From the NCBI GenBank assembly GCA_963925495.1, contig CAWUST010000012.1, positions 62,001-126,000 of the forward strand: DNA of 64,000 bases, given 5' to 3'. Position numbers and translations under genes: made by a program. Of the stretch, positions 36,430 to 44,695 are shown piece by piece. The stretch is from UBA2108 sp963925495. Its GTDB lineage: Bacteria > Bacteroidota > Bacteroidia > Flavobacteriales_G > Salibacteraceae. Numbering within the stretch: the stretch's first letter is position 1; each line of letters starts with the position of its first letter. A model generated the notes under the pieces. That model was given only the letters and a program-made list of their open reading frames with translations. It searched no databases and was not told the origin of the DNA.

Positions 36430-38177
36430 ATGGATAATTTTGTTGTTTCGGCTAGGAAGTATCGCCCACAAACTTTTCAAGATGTGGTTGGTCAAGCTTC
36501 TATTACTAAAACGTTGGACAATGCAATTTCTAGTAATCATTTAGCTCAAGCTTTTCTGTTTACAGGTCCAAGAGGAGTTGGTAAAACTACTTGTGCTCGA
36601 ATTTTGGCTAAAAAAATAAATTCTTCTGATAAACACGATGGTGAAGAAGATTTTGCTTTCAATATTTTTGAGCTAGATGCCGCCTCTAATAATAGTGTTG
36701 ATGGCATTCGAAATTTAACGGAACAAGTTAGAATTCCTCCCCAGGTTGGAAACTACAGAGTCTATATTATTGATGAGGTTCACATGCTTTCGATTCAGGC
36801 ATTTAATGCATTCCTGAAAACGCTTGAAGAACCACCACCACACGCTATTTTTATTTTGGCAACAACCGAAAAACATAAAATAATACCAACAATATTATCT
36901 CGATGCCAAATATTTGATTTCAAAAGAATTGAAATACCAGATATAATTGAGCAATTAGAACTTATTGGAAAAAAAGAAAAAATTAAAGCAGAGCGCGATG
37001 CACTGCATGTAATTGCGCAAAAAGCGGACGGAGCTATGCGCGACGCACTTTCCATATTTGATCAAATTGTTAGTTTTTGTGGTAATAATATTACCTATCA
37101 AGATGTTATCGATAATTTGAATGTTTTAGATTACGATTATTACTTCAGAGTTACTGATTCCATTCAAAAAAATGAAATTCCTAATTCACTACTTCTATTT
37201 AATGAGGTTTTAGAAAAAGGTTTTGATGGACATAATTTTATAAATGGTCTAGCTGAGCATTTTCGAAATCTTTTAGTTTGTCAAAGTCCTGAAACTTTAG
37301 AACTTTTGCTAGTAGGGGAAAACATAAAGGAAAAATATAAAAAGCAAACTTCACTTTTGTCAGGCAAAGATTTGTTATTGGCATTGCGGATTACTTCAAA
37401 ATGTGATATTCAATATAAAGCAAGTAAAAATCAAAGGCTTTTAGTTGAAATTACACTCATGCAATTGTGTTCAATAACGGAAGAGTCTGAAAAAAAAAAA
37501 TCCAGTTAATAAGCTGGTTTGATGAAGATTTAGATTTTCCAATTATTATTAGAGGAGATAAGCTTGCTAAAGTAGATTATAAAGTCCCAACAAATAATTC
37601 TTCAGTTTTAGCCGAACCTAAAAAGGTAGAGTCGATAACACCAAATGTTCCACAACGTGAGATTAAAGCTGTTCCTCTTAAAAAACTTAATAAAGGGCTT
37701 CTAAACAAGGGGTTTAAATCTGGTTTGGTTTCTATTAACGGTATGCTTGAAGGTGCTAAACCAAAGCATAAGGAAGAGGAAATTGAAGATTTTTCAGATC
37801 GGCCAAGGACTATATTTTCAGAAGAAGAGTTTAAAGAACAATGGAGTTTATATATCAAAAAACTTAAAAAAGAAAAGCGAGCAAGTTTAATGAGCACACT
37901 TTCTAGTTGTCGCCCAGTAATGGAAGAAAACTTTCTTCTAAATATGATTTTCGATAATAAGGTTCAAGAAAGTGAATTCAATAATCATAAAACAGATTTG
38001 CTTGGCTTTCTTCGTGAATCTCTTCAAAATTGGGGGATTCATGTAAAATCGGAAGTTCGAGAAAATGAGCAAAAGAAAAAGTACTATACCAATAAAGAAC
38101 GTTTTGAGCGTATGATAGAGCTTAATCCCAAATTGGAAGACTTAAAGAAAAGGTTAAATTTAGATACAGATTATTAA
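36430..38177 (+). CDS. dnaX: DNA polymerase III gamma/tau subunit, frame change at an A11 run
   Basis: Clamp-loader ATPase of the replisome. The zero frame starts at ATG 36430 and gives 359 residues: RKYRPQTFQDVVGQ, Walker A GPRGVGKTT (about 45-53), DEVHML (about 115), SRC sensor (LSRCQIF) and domain III. The usual four-cysteine zinc module after Walker A is missing. At 37490-37500 there is a run of 11 A; the zero frame then reads two serines and tandem TAA stops at 37507-37512. The -1 frame (or one extra A) continues from the run as IQLISWFDEDLDFPIIIRGD and stays open to 38177 with tau-like C-terminal sequence (FKEQWSLYIKKLK). Full length would be 582 residues. Most likely gamma and tau are both made by slippage; an indel or sequence error is the alternative. 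Confidence 0.85.
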
Positions 38178-38180
38178 GAA

Positions 38181-38215
38181 ATGAGGCGTCATTTTAATTG
38201 CAAATGACGCCTCAT
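38181..38215. terminator. Bidirectional terminator between dnaX and DEAD-box helicase
   Basis: Perfect 14-bp inverted repeat ATGAGGCGTCATTT / AAATGACGCCTCAT with a 7-nt loop, followed by TTGTTTTAGAATTTTTT on the plus strand. It lies between the convergent stops at 38177 and 38230. Confidence 0.85.
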
Positions 38216-38229
38216 TGTTTTAGAATTTT

Positions 38230-39537
38230 TTAATCCACAAAAGTGAAAGCCTTCCCAAGTTTTCCAGCTCTTCCAGTTCTTCCAATTCTATGAATATAAC
38301 TGTCAAAAGTCATCGGAATAACGTAATTAATAACGTGAGTTACGTCAGATACGTCAATACCACGGGCCGCTACATCAGTAGCAACTAATATTTGAATATT
38401 ACCTTTTTTAAACTTTTCTAATGCGTTTTGTCTTGCGTTTTGCGTTTTGTTTCCATGAATACAATCTGCTTTAAACTTTGCTTTTTTAAGTTTGTCGCAT
38501 AAACGATTGACCCGATGTTTTGCTTCGTCAAAGATTAAAACTTTTTCAAATTCCTCTCCTTGCAACATATCGATTAGGTAATTAAGTTTGTTTACATCTG
38601 GAGATAAACGAATGACTTCTTGGTTTATGTGATCGCTTGTCATAGCACCAGTACTCACTTTTACTATGGCAGGATCGGTAAGGATATTATCAATAAGGGA
38701 CTGTTGTTTTTTGTCCAACGTTGCCGAAAATAACATTGTGTGATTCCGGTTCTTCATTTCTGCGATAATACGTTTTACATCATGCACAAAACCCATATCA
38801 AGCATGCGATCGAACTCATCCAGCACAAGTGTGTTGAATTTTTTCATATCTAGTATACGCCTATCCACAAGGTCAAGAAGCCTTCCTGGTGTTCCAATTA
38901 TTACCTGCTGATCTCTTCTTAATTGAGAAATATCTTTTCTGATGTTAGTACCACCAATAAATACTGCACTGCTCATTCCTAAGCCTTTAGTCATGCTCCT
39001 AAATTCGTCTTCTACTTGAATTGCAAGTTCACGAGTAGGCACTACGATTAAGGCAAAAGAATTTCTTTTTACGTTTATTAGTCTTTCAATAATTGGAATA
39101 AGAAAAGCACCTGTTTTACCAGTTCCTGTTTTTGCTATCCCTAGCAAATCTTTATCTTCCAAAAGAATTTCTATGGTTCTGTCTTGAATTTCAGAAGGTC
39201 TTTCGTAGCCTTTTTCTTTCAAACAAATTTTTAGACGAGGACTAAGTGGCATTTCGTCAAAAAGTCTATCGGCTCTAAAATCTTTGATTTCTAATTCTAC
39301 TGCCTTATGTACTAATTTTTCCGGATCTAGTTTAGATGGACCTTGTTTTTGTCTTCCACTACCACCACCTTTATGTTCCGGTCTTCGGCCTTTTTCTCCA
39401 CCAGAGTTTCTGGAGGAAGAATTGGTACGGTTTGAGTCCCCAGGGCTTCCTGGTCTTCGTTTTTTGTTTTTCCAAGCAGGCTTGCTATTGCTGTTACTGC
39501 TACTATTACTTTTTTTATTAAATGATGAATTACTCAT
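38230..39537 (-). CDS. DEAD-box RNA helicase with Ser/Asn-rich basic N-terminus
   Basis: 435 residues. The core has the Q motif (YERPSEIQDRTIEI), Walker A AKTGTGKTGAFL (about 135), VPTRELAIQ, TPGRLLDL, DEFDRMLDMGF (DEFD variant of DEAD, about 245), SATLD, and HRIGRTGRAGK at the end. The first ~85 residues are a low-complexity, Ser/Asn/Gly/Lys/Arg-rich extension likely to bind RNA. RhlE/DbpA-like proteins help ribosome assembly or mRNA turnover, often in the cold. Note that the DEAD box is DEFD. About 420 nt upstream are gene-free. Confidence 0.9.
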   Translation of the reverse strand: MSNSSFNKKSNSSSNSNSKPAWKNKKRRPGSPGDSNRTNSSSRNSGGEKGRRPEHKGGGSGRQKQGPSKLDPEKLVHKAVELEIKDFRADRLFDEMPLSPRLKICLKEKGYERPSEIQDRTIEILLEDKDLLGIAKTGTGKTGAFLIPIIERLINVKRNSFALIVVPTRELAIQVEDEFRSMTKGLGMSSAVFIGGTNIRKDISQLRRDQQVIIGTPGRLLDLVDRRILDMKKFNTLVLDEFDRMLDMGFVHDVKRIIAEMKNRNHTMLFSATLDKKQQSLIDNILTDPAIVKVSTGAMTSDHINQEVIRLSPDVNKLNYLIDMLQGEEFEKVLIFDEAKHRVNRLCDKLKKAKFKADCIHGNKTQNARQNALEKFKKGNIQILVATDVAARGIDVSDVTHVINYVIPMTFDSYIHRIGRTGRAGKLGKAFTFVD

Positions 39538-39957
39538 ACTATTATTGATGCAATAGAATACCTATTGCTATGTTTTTTTGTTGCATTTGATTATTGCGCT
39601 AAATCAAATGCAGAATAAAATTAATTTGAAATTTTAAGGAGAATGTATCGCTAACTGCGCACGGTTATTGAAAGTCTCATAGTTTGCTTGCTTTTAAGTG
39701 ACTTGTTTTATTTTATTGTGTCTAGCAAGTAAACGCGACCGGTTCAATTATTTGTTGAATTGGACGCCAACTTAGTTTTGTACTAAGAGATTACAAATGT
39801 AGTTAGGAATTTAGAACTATTGAGTATTTATTAATTCGTAGATTCAACAACGAAGTGCAAGTTTTTAATTTTTCCAAATGTATTTATAATATTCCTAAAA
39901 TTAATTGCCTCCAAATTGACTTTTCATTTTGCTACCTTTCTGTAAATGCCAATTCGC
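39538..39957. other. Gene-free stretch upstream of the DEAD-box helicase
   Basis: AT-rich; no convincing frame, tRNA or hairpin terminator seen. It holds the promoter and possibly a long leader of the helicase at 39537 and ends 20 nt downstream side of the WD40 gene's stop. No -7 element close to the helicase start was found. Confidence 0.5.
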
Positions 39958-40881
39958 TTATAAGGTATTATTTTGAATTATTTCCCATAAAAGGATAGCT
40001 CTATCGTCGCCTGAAGAAATCAAATAATTATTGTAAGTGCTCCAAATTATTTTATTTACAGAATTTAGGTGACCACCCTGTTTTGCTTTATTAATCACTT
40101 TTAAAAGTTGAAATGTATTCGAATCCCAAATTTTTATTGTTTTGTCACGGCTGGCAGTCGCAAATAACTTAGAATTAGGGCTGTAGGCAATGTCGTAAAT
40201 AGCCCAATTATGTGCTGGAATTGATTTTATTATTTCATACTTTCCCACTTGCCAGATGTTCAAATGAGCATCTCTGCCACCCGTTAAAAGAACTTTTCCA
40301 TCAGGACTGAAACGCACAACATTTGACGAAAGCCGATGCCCAACAAAGACCTTTTTTTCTTGCAATGTATTTAGGTCAAAGATGCGAATGTTGCCATCGC
40401 CTGAAGCTACGGCTATTTCAGAGGTAAAGTAATTGAAGTCAATGTTTCGTACTTTTTCATTACAAAGTTTTTTAATTTGGATTAAGGACAAGGTGTCAAG
40501 TGAACAAATCGCAAAACTGCCGTCTCCACCAGCTGTATAAATACAATTGGTTTCTAAGGAATACCTAATATTAAAAACCTGAGAAGTATGGTTTTTTAGA
40601 ATTTTTATTTCTTCTTTTTTTTCTAAATCTACTATATGAACATTGCCATCTGAGGTTCCTGCCAGTAACAATTTTTTTTCAGGAATGTGACAAATAGAAT
40701 ATAAAACGGCCGGAAATCGAGCTACAAATTTGTCAGCTACAAATGTTTTTAAATTCCATTGTGCGATTATCTTATCTCCACTACCAGAGAAAATAAGGTG
40801 TTCATCCGTTCCTTTATCTAAACCGTAAACTGAGCCACCATGTCCTGTAAGTACTGCTATTTTCTTTACCTCAATTCTCAT
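39958..40881 (-). CDS. WD40 repeat protein
   Basis: 307 residues made of about seven WD40 repeats: for example TGHGGSVYGLDKG, KNHTSQVFNIRYS, VGHRLSSNVVRFSPDGKVLLTGG, PAHNWAIYDIAYSPNSKLFATASRDKTIKIWD and SGDDRAILLWEI (each strand named separately). It should form a seven-bladed propeller acting as a protein-interaction scaffold. No signal peptide, so cytoplasmic. No partner is evident; the SulP gene upstream is 70 nt away on the same strand. Confidence 0.9.
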   Translation of the reverse strand: MRIEVKKIAVLTGHGGSVYGLDKGTDEHLIFSGSGDKIIAQWNLKTFVADKFVARFPAVLYSICHIPEKKLLLAGTSDGNVHIVDLEKKEEIKILKNHTSQVFNIRYSLETNCIYTAGGDGSFAICSLDTLSLIQIKKLCNEKVRNIDFNYFTSEIAVASGDGNIRIFDLNTLQEKKVFVGHRLSSNVVRFSPDGKVLLTGGRDAHLNIWQVGKYEIIKSIPAHNWAIYDIAYSPNSKLFATASRDKTIKIWDSNTFQLLKVINKAKQGGHLNSVNKIIWSTYNNYLISSGDDRAILLWEIIQNNTL

Positions 40882-40951
40882 TAATGTATAAGTTTTCTCA
40901 TTTCAGTGTCATTGCACTTTTCACAAATAAAAAGTCGATATTACAATAATT

Positions 40952-43195
40952 TCATTTTTTAACAGGGTCACTATTCAAACCCATGTTTTTCAGTAAATTG
41001 GAGGAAAAGGCAAGCATGTTTTGCACTTCTTCGGTGCGGGCAATATGTACGTAAGTAAATATCATTAATGCCTCTCCGTTACTTTCAATGTGGTGTATTT
41101 CATTTTCATCTAGAAAACAAATGAGGTCATCAGTAAAGAATTTTCGGATGGCACCTTCATCTTCTCCACTTAAATGAAATTTATGAGAGAAACCAGGGTG
41201 TTTTATAAAATCAATATCTCGGTTTAATCGGGAAAATACTTTCACCCGTTCAAATATTTTATCAAATAGTCCTTCTTTGTCAATAATAAATCGCGGAATT
41301 CGAGTTGGGAGTCTCACAATTTGGACTGTAGTTTGATACACCTCCAAAGCAAACATTGCCCCTTCATCAAACACAATGTCGGCTATTTCCCATTGTGCAT
41401 TATTTTCTAAATCTTTCCCTTGCAGAGAATTACTCTTCATTTCAATTGGGCGCGAATCGAAGAAACGAAAGTTTCTCAAATAAGAAGTATTCCAATCCAC
41501 CTCACGATCGAAAGACCAGCCATTTGCAATGGCTAATTTTTGTAAACGAATTTGACGTTTGGTAAGCCGCTTGGTCAGGCCACCCGTAATAATTTTTAAA
41601 GCTCGGTTATGATTTGTAGAAGCAACATGATTGTCCAATCCAACGAGTTTCACATCTCCACCTTTGTTCTCTTGAATGCGCTTATATTCAATCACATTTT
41701 CCATTATAGTTAGATCTATCAGTCGAGTTTGTGACATATCAATACGCACTGTAGCACCAGATGGAATTTTTTTCAGCAATTTGTCAAGCTGCAAGGCATA
41801 TAAGAAATTGGCAATTCCTTTCAATTTGACATCATAAGTGCCATTATCTAATTGAATCAATTTGGAGCCAGAATTATAAATCAGTTTAAAGAAACGCACG
41901 AAGCCGACTTTTGCCAACAACAGGTGCAAGACTAGTGTAACCAAAATCCCACCTAGGATGCCATACAACAAGTCTGTAAAAAGTGTTATTATCAGTGTTG
42001 ATGAAAGGAATAACAACTGTTCTACGCCTTGATCGTAAGCCTGCTTAAATACTTTAGGTGATGCCAATTTATAGCCTGTGTGCAATAATATTGCTGCCAA
42101 GGCTGCCAAAGGGACGCTTCTTAAGAGCGGTGCCAAAATCAAGATAAAAAGAATTAAAAAGATTCCATGGTAAAAGTTGGACCATTTAGTCTTGGCATTG
42201 TGATTTACGTTTACAGTACTTCTAACAATCACTGTTATAATCGGAAGTCCGCCGAGCGCTCCGGATATCATTGTACTAAGTCCAACGCCCACCAAGTCTT
42301 TGTCTAAGTCAGTGGTTCGCTTATAAGGATCTAGTTTATCAACGGCACGTGCGATGGCCAGTGTTTCTATGGTAGCGATTGTGGTAATGGACAATACGGT
42401 TAGCCAAAAAGCCGAAGTCCCTATCATTCCAAAATCTGGATGCATAATGCTATCCAATGGGTTTTTAGGAATATCAATAAGTAGTTTAGGGCTTACGGCA
42501 TAGGAATTTCCCAAGAATTCAATATAATGCTCTGTAAAAAAATCAAATGCGAATACCAATGGTATTGCCAATAGCAAAACCCACATGGGTGCTGGTATTG
42601 ATTGGATGAAGTTATTTTTAATTTTATTGTGAAAAACAAGAGCCAAAATACCAACCAGTGCAATTAGAAAGACAAAGGGATTGGCATCGGGAAGCTCATA
42701 GAAAATATCTACTAAAGTTTCAATAGTGGTGTCACCATTGGAATCTGTTCCTAGTGCAAAGTGCGCTTGTTTTGCAAAGATAATTACGCCAATAGCGGCT
42801 AAAATACCATGTAGAACCGAAGAAGGCAATAACTTGCCAAAGCGCCCCATTTTAAGGAGTCCAAATAAAATTTGAATGGCTCCAGCAACAACTATTGCTG
42901 CTAGTACGTAATTGATGTTTCCGTCTAATGCAACAAGACCGCCAAGAACCACTGCAATTAATCCGGCCGCGGGGCCATTAATTGCTATGTGCCCTCCACG
43001 AAAAAATGTAGTCACAACTCCGCCGATAATTGCGGAAAGCACCCCAGCCATTGGTGCTACTTCTGAAGCAACGGCAATACCCAATGCAAGTGGTAAGGCC
43101 ACTAGAGACACACTCAAAGCGGCCTTAAGGTCGCTGCGCCAATGTTCTTTTAATCCACTAAATCCGCTCGAAGGAATGGGGTTTTTTGTATTCAT
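40952..43195 (-). CDS. SulP-family anion transporter with STAS domain
   Basis: 747 residues. An N-terminal membrane domain of about 10-12 helices (residues 25-430) begins with SDLKAALSVSLVALPLALGIA and has the SulP pattern GPAAGLIAVV and GLPIITVIVRSTVNVN. A STAS domain follows at about 440-540 (ATVRIDMSQTRLIDLTIMENV). After it comes an extra ~170-residue region (about 575-747) found in some Bacteroidota members, of unknown role. SulP proteins carry bicarbonate, sulfate or other anions with Na+ or H+. The substrate cannot be assigned; no carbonic anhydrase is adjacent. Confidence 0.88.
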   Translation of the reverse strand: MNTKNPIPSSGFSGLKEHWRSDLKAALSVSLVALPLALGIAVASEVAPMAGVLSAIIGGVVTTFFRGGHIAINGPAAGLIAVVLGGLVALDGNINYVLAAIVVAGAIQILFGLLKMGRFGKLLPSSVLHGILAAIGVIIFAKQAHFALGTDSNGDTTIETLVDIFYELPDANPFVFLIALVGILALVFHNKIKNNFIQSIPAPMWVLLLAIPLVFAFDFFTEHYIEFLGNSYAVSPKLLIDIPKNPLDSIMHPDFGMIGTSAFWLTVLSITTIATIETLAIARAVDKLDPYKRTTDLDKDLVGVGLSTMISGALGGLPIITVIVRSTVNVNHNAKTKWSNFYHGIFLILFILILAPLLRSVPLAALAAILLHTGYKLASPKVFKQAYDQGVEQLLFLSSTLIITLFTDLLYGILGGILVTLVLHLLLAKVGFVRFFKLIYNSGSKLIQLDNGTYDVKLKGIANFLYALQLDKLLKKIPSGATVRIDMSQTRLIDLTIMENVIEYKRIQENKGGDVKLVGLDNHVASTNHNRALKIITGGLTKRLTKRQIRLQKLAIANGWSFDREVDWNTSYLRNFRFFDSRPIEMKSNSLQGKDLENNAQWEIADIVFDEGAMFALEVYQTTVQIVRLPTRIPRFIIDKEGLFDKIFERVKVFSRLNRDIDFIKHPGFSHKFHLSGEDEGAIRKFFTDDLICFLDENEIHHIESNGEALMIFTYVHIARTEEVQNMLAFSSNLLKNMGLNSDPVKK

Positions 43196-43361
43196 TTCTT
43201 GTGAAAATCTTTTGAATTACACTATTTACAGTAGAGGAGATATAATACTCGTGGTGGTCCAGAGTATTCCATTCCAATTATACTTTGTTTCTTGAAAATA
43301 TTTATTTGCTGGTCAAGAAGTGGCTAAGATAACAAATCTATCCCGCTATTATGTCTTAATC

Positions 43362-43494
43362 GTATTTGATTGTATACTTATTTGATTTTGAAACATTTAA
43401 AGGAGGCTTTCGTGCTTTAGTAGAAAATGGAAAAGAGAAAGTCTACATACAAGATTATATGAATACTTATAACCCTTGGGTTCATTTATCCTAA
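43362..43494 (+). pseudogene. Short remnant coding for about 40 residues
   Basis: The plus strand reads YLFDFETFKGGFRALVENG then KEKVYIQDYMNTYNPWVHLS and a stop. The composition looks like real protein, but there is no start codon (the frame opens after a TAA) and nothing upstream extends it. Probably the end of a lost gene; I do not recognise it. The rest of the 43196-43531 gap shows nothing. Confidence 0.3.
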
Positions 43495-43531
43495 GTTTTT
43501 TAGTAAGCATCTTTCAATTGGGATCATAATA

Positions 43532-44272
43532 TTATCCTCCTTTTCTTGCAACTAGAATCAATCGATTACTTGTTTCGGCATTAAATTCTTCTAAGTTATA
43601 ATTCCCAAAAACCTTTTCAATTTTTAGTTTAAATGGAGCAAATAGTTCTATCAAATCTTCTAGTTCAAATGCAGTTACACGTTCTTCAAAATGCAGTTTT
43701 TTTCCATCGGCTTCAAAATCTATATTCTTTTGAATTATGTTGTTTTTGACCTCTCTTTTTATAGAGAACTCAATTCCTTCTTTGGTTATTTTTTCCTGCG
43801 CCACCAAGTTGTTTTTTACCTTGTTTGCATTTAAAAAATCGAGTACAAATATTCCGTTTGGTTTTAGCCCTTCACAAACCGATTCCATAACTCTAAGGTT
43901 ATCTTCTCTGTTGTTAAAATAACCGAAACTAGTAAACAAATTGAAAATGTAATTGAAGTAATGTGGTTTATAAACCATACGCATATCATGAACTGAAAAA
44001 CGCAAATTTTCGTTTTCAGATTCAATAGCAGATGCTATGCTGCTAGAGGATAAATCTACTCCCCAAACCCGATAACCTAATCTATTGATGTGTTTTGCAT
44101 GCCTTCCTTTTCCACAAGCTAAATCCAAAATGGTTGCATTTTCAGTTGGTTTTAAAAAACCGATGAGGTTTTCGATAAACCTGCTCCCTTCCGTGTAATC
44201 TCTATCGCTGTATAAGGTGTGGTACCAGGTGGTGTCAAACCAGTTTTCGAACCAATCGCATTTTTTATCCAT
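43532..44272 (-). CDS. Class I SAM-dependent methyltransferase
   Basis: 246 residues from the ATG at 44272 (MDKKCDWFENWFDTTWYHTLY); the frame continues three codons upstream to a TTG but that would lie within the promoter. Motif I is NATILDLACGKGRHAKHINR (about 45-60), then VWGVDLSSSSIASA, LRFSVHDMRM and FNLFTSFGYF, GIFVLDFLNANKV. This is the subgroup of small methyltransferases typical of Flavobacteriia with unknown substrate. It stands alone, with the tandem repeat region upstream. Confidence 0.85.
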   Translation of the reverse strand: MDKKCDWFENWFDTTWYHTLYSDRDYTEGSRFIENLIGFLKPTENATILDLACGKGRHAKHINRLGYRVWGVDLSSSSIASAIESENENLRFSVHDMRMVYKPHYFNYIFNLFTSFGYFNNREDNLRVMESVCEGLKPNGIFVLDFLNANKVKNNLVAQEKITKEGIEFSIKREVKNNIIQKNIDFEADGKKLHFEERVTAFELEDLIELFAPFKLKIEKVFGNYNLEEFNAETSNRLILVARKGG

Positions 44273-44278
44273 AAAAAT

Positions 44279-44307
44279 CAAAGGTATTTATTATACTCTA
44301 ACTCAAA
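44279..44307 (-). promoter_or_regulatory. Promoter six nt before the methyltransferase start
   Basis: Minus strand TTTG (44304-44307), 17-nt spacer, TACCTTTG (44279-44286), then six nt to the ATG at 44272. Both elements are present, with a slightly short spacer, supporting a leaderless transcript. Confidence 0.5.
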
Positions 44308-44403
44308 ATTTAATGAAAAAACAATTGTCTAAAATAAAATATCTTTGGAGTATGAGGAAAATAAATTAAAACCGTTGGTTTTGTTCGTCCGAATTATTCG
44401 AGG

Positions 44404-44680
44404 CTGTTTTTAAATTTCAGAATTTTTATTTATAAAGGAGTTTTGCAAGGCATTCGAAATAATGGAAAAAGGAGCTTACTTTTTGTAGGTGATTTTTTTT
44501 CAGAATGAGAATAACGAAGCAAAAACGATTGTTTTATTCGTTTTATTTATTAGAATCTGTTTTTAAATTTCAGAATTTTTATTTATAAAGGAGTTTTGCA
44601 AGGCATTCGAAATAATGGAAAAAGGAGCTTACTTTTTGTAGGTAATTTTTTTTTCAGAATGAGAATAACGCAGCAAAAAC
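44404..44680. repeat. Two near-identical 123-bp direct repeats
   Basis: Copy 1 is 44404-44526, copy 2 44557-44680, repeat period 153 bp. They differ only by a few changes (GTGATT vs GTAATT, one extra T in a T run, AACGAAGC vs AACGCAGC). The ~30-bp spacer and the DNA just before copy 1 are also partly similar, so the original unit was about 153 bp. Each copy contains a short interrupted frame (MEKGAYFL on the plus strand) but no gene. They fill the gap between the methyltransferase and the S46 peptidase stop. Function unknown. Confidence 0.85.
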
Positions 44681-44695
44681 CTTTAAAAATAAAAA

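Noticed and set aside
36430..38177. dnaX as a plain pseudogene
   Set aside because: Both parts are well preserved and the frame change falls exactly at an A11 run at the gamma/tau boundary; the gene is essential in bacteria studied.
39284..39556. Plus-strand Leu/Pro-rich open frame over the DEAD-box helicase N-terminus
   Set aside because: It is the antisense of the Ser/Asn/Gly-rich low-complexity segment; composition is an artefact of that repeat coding.
39740..39800. Similarity between GTTGAATTGGACGCCAACTT here and GGTTGAATTGGATGCTGG near 51050
   Set aside because: Only about 14 matching bases, with AT-rich surroundings; not enough for a repeat family.
44404..44680. Direct repeats as a CRISPR array
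   Set aside because: Only two units, 123 bp each and a 30-bp spacer related to the flank; no cas genes.
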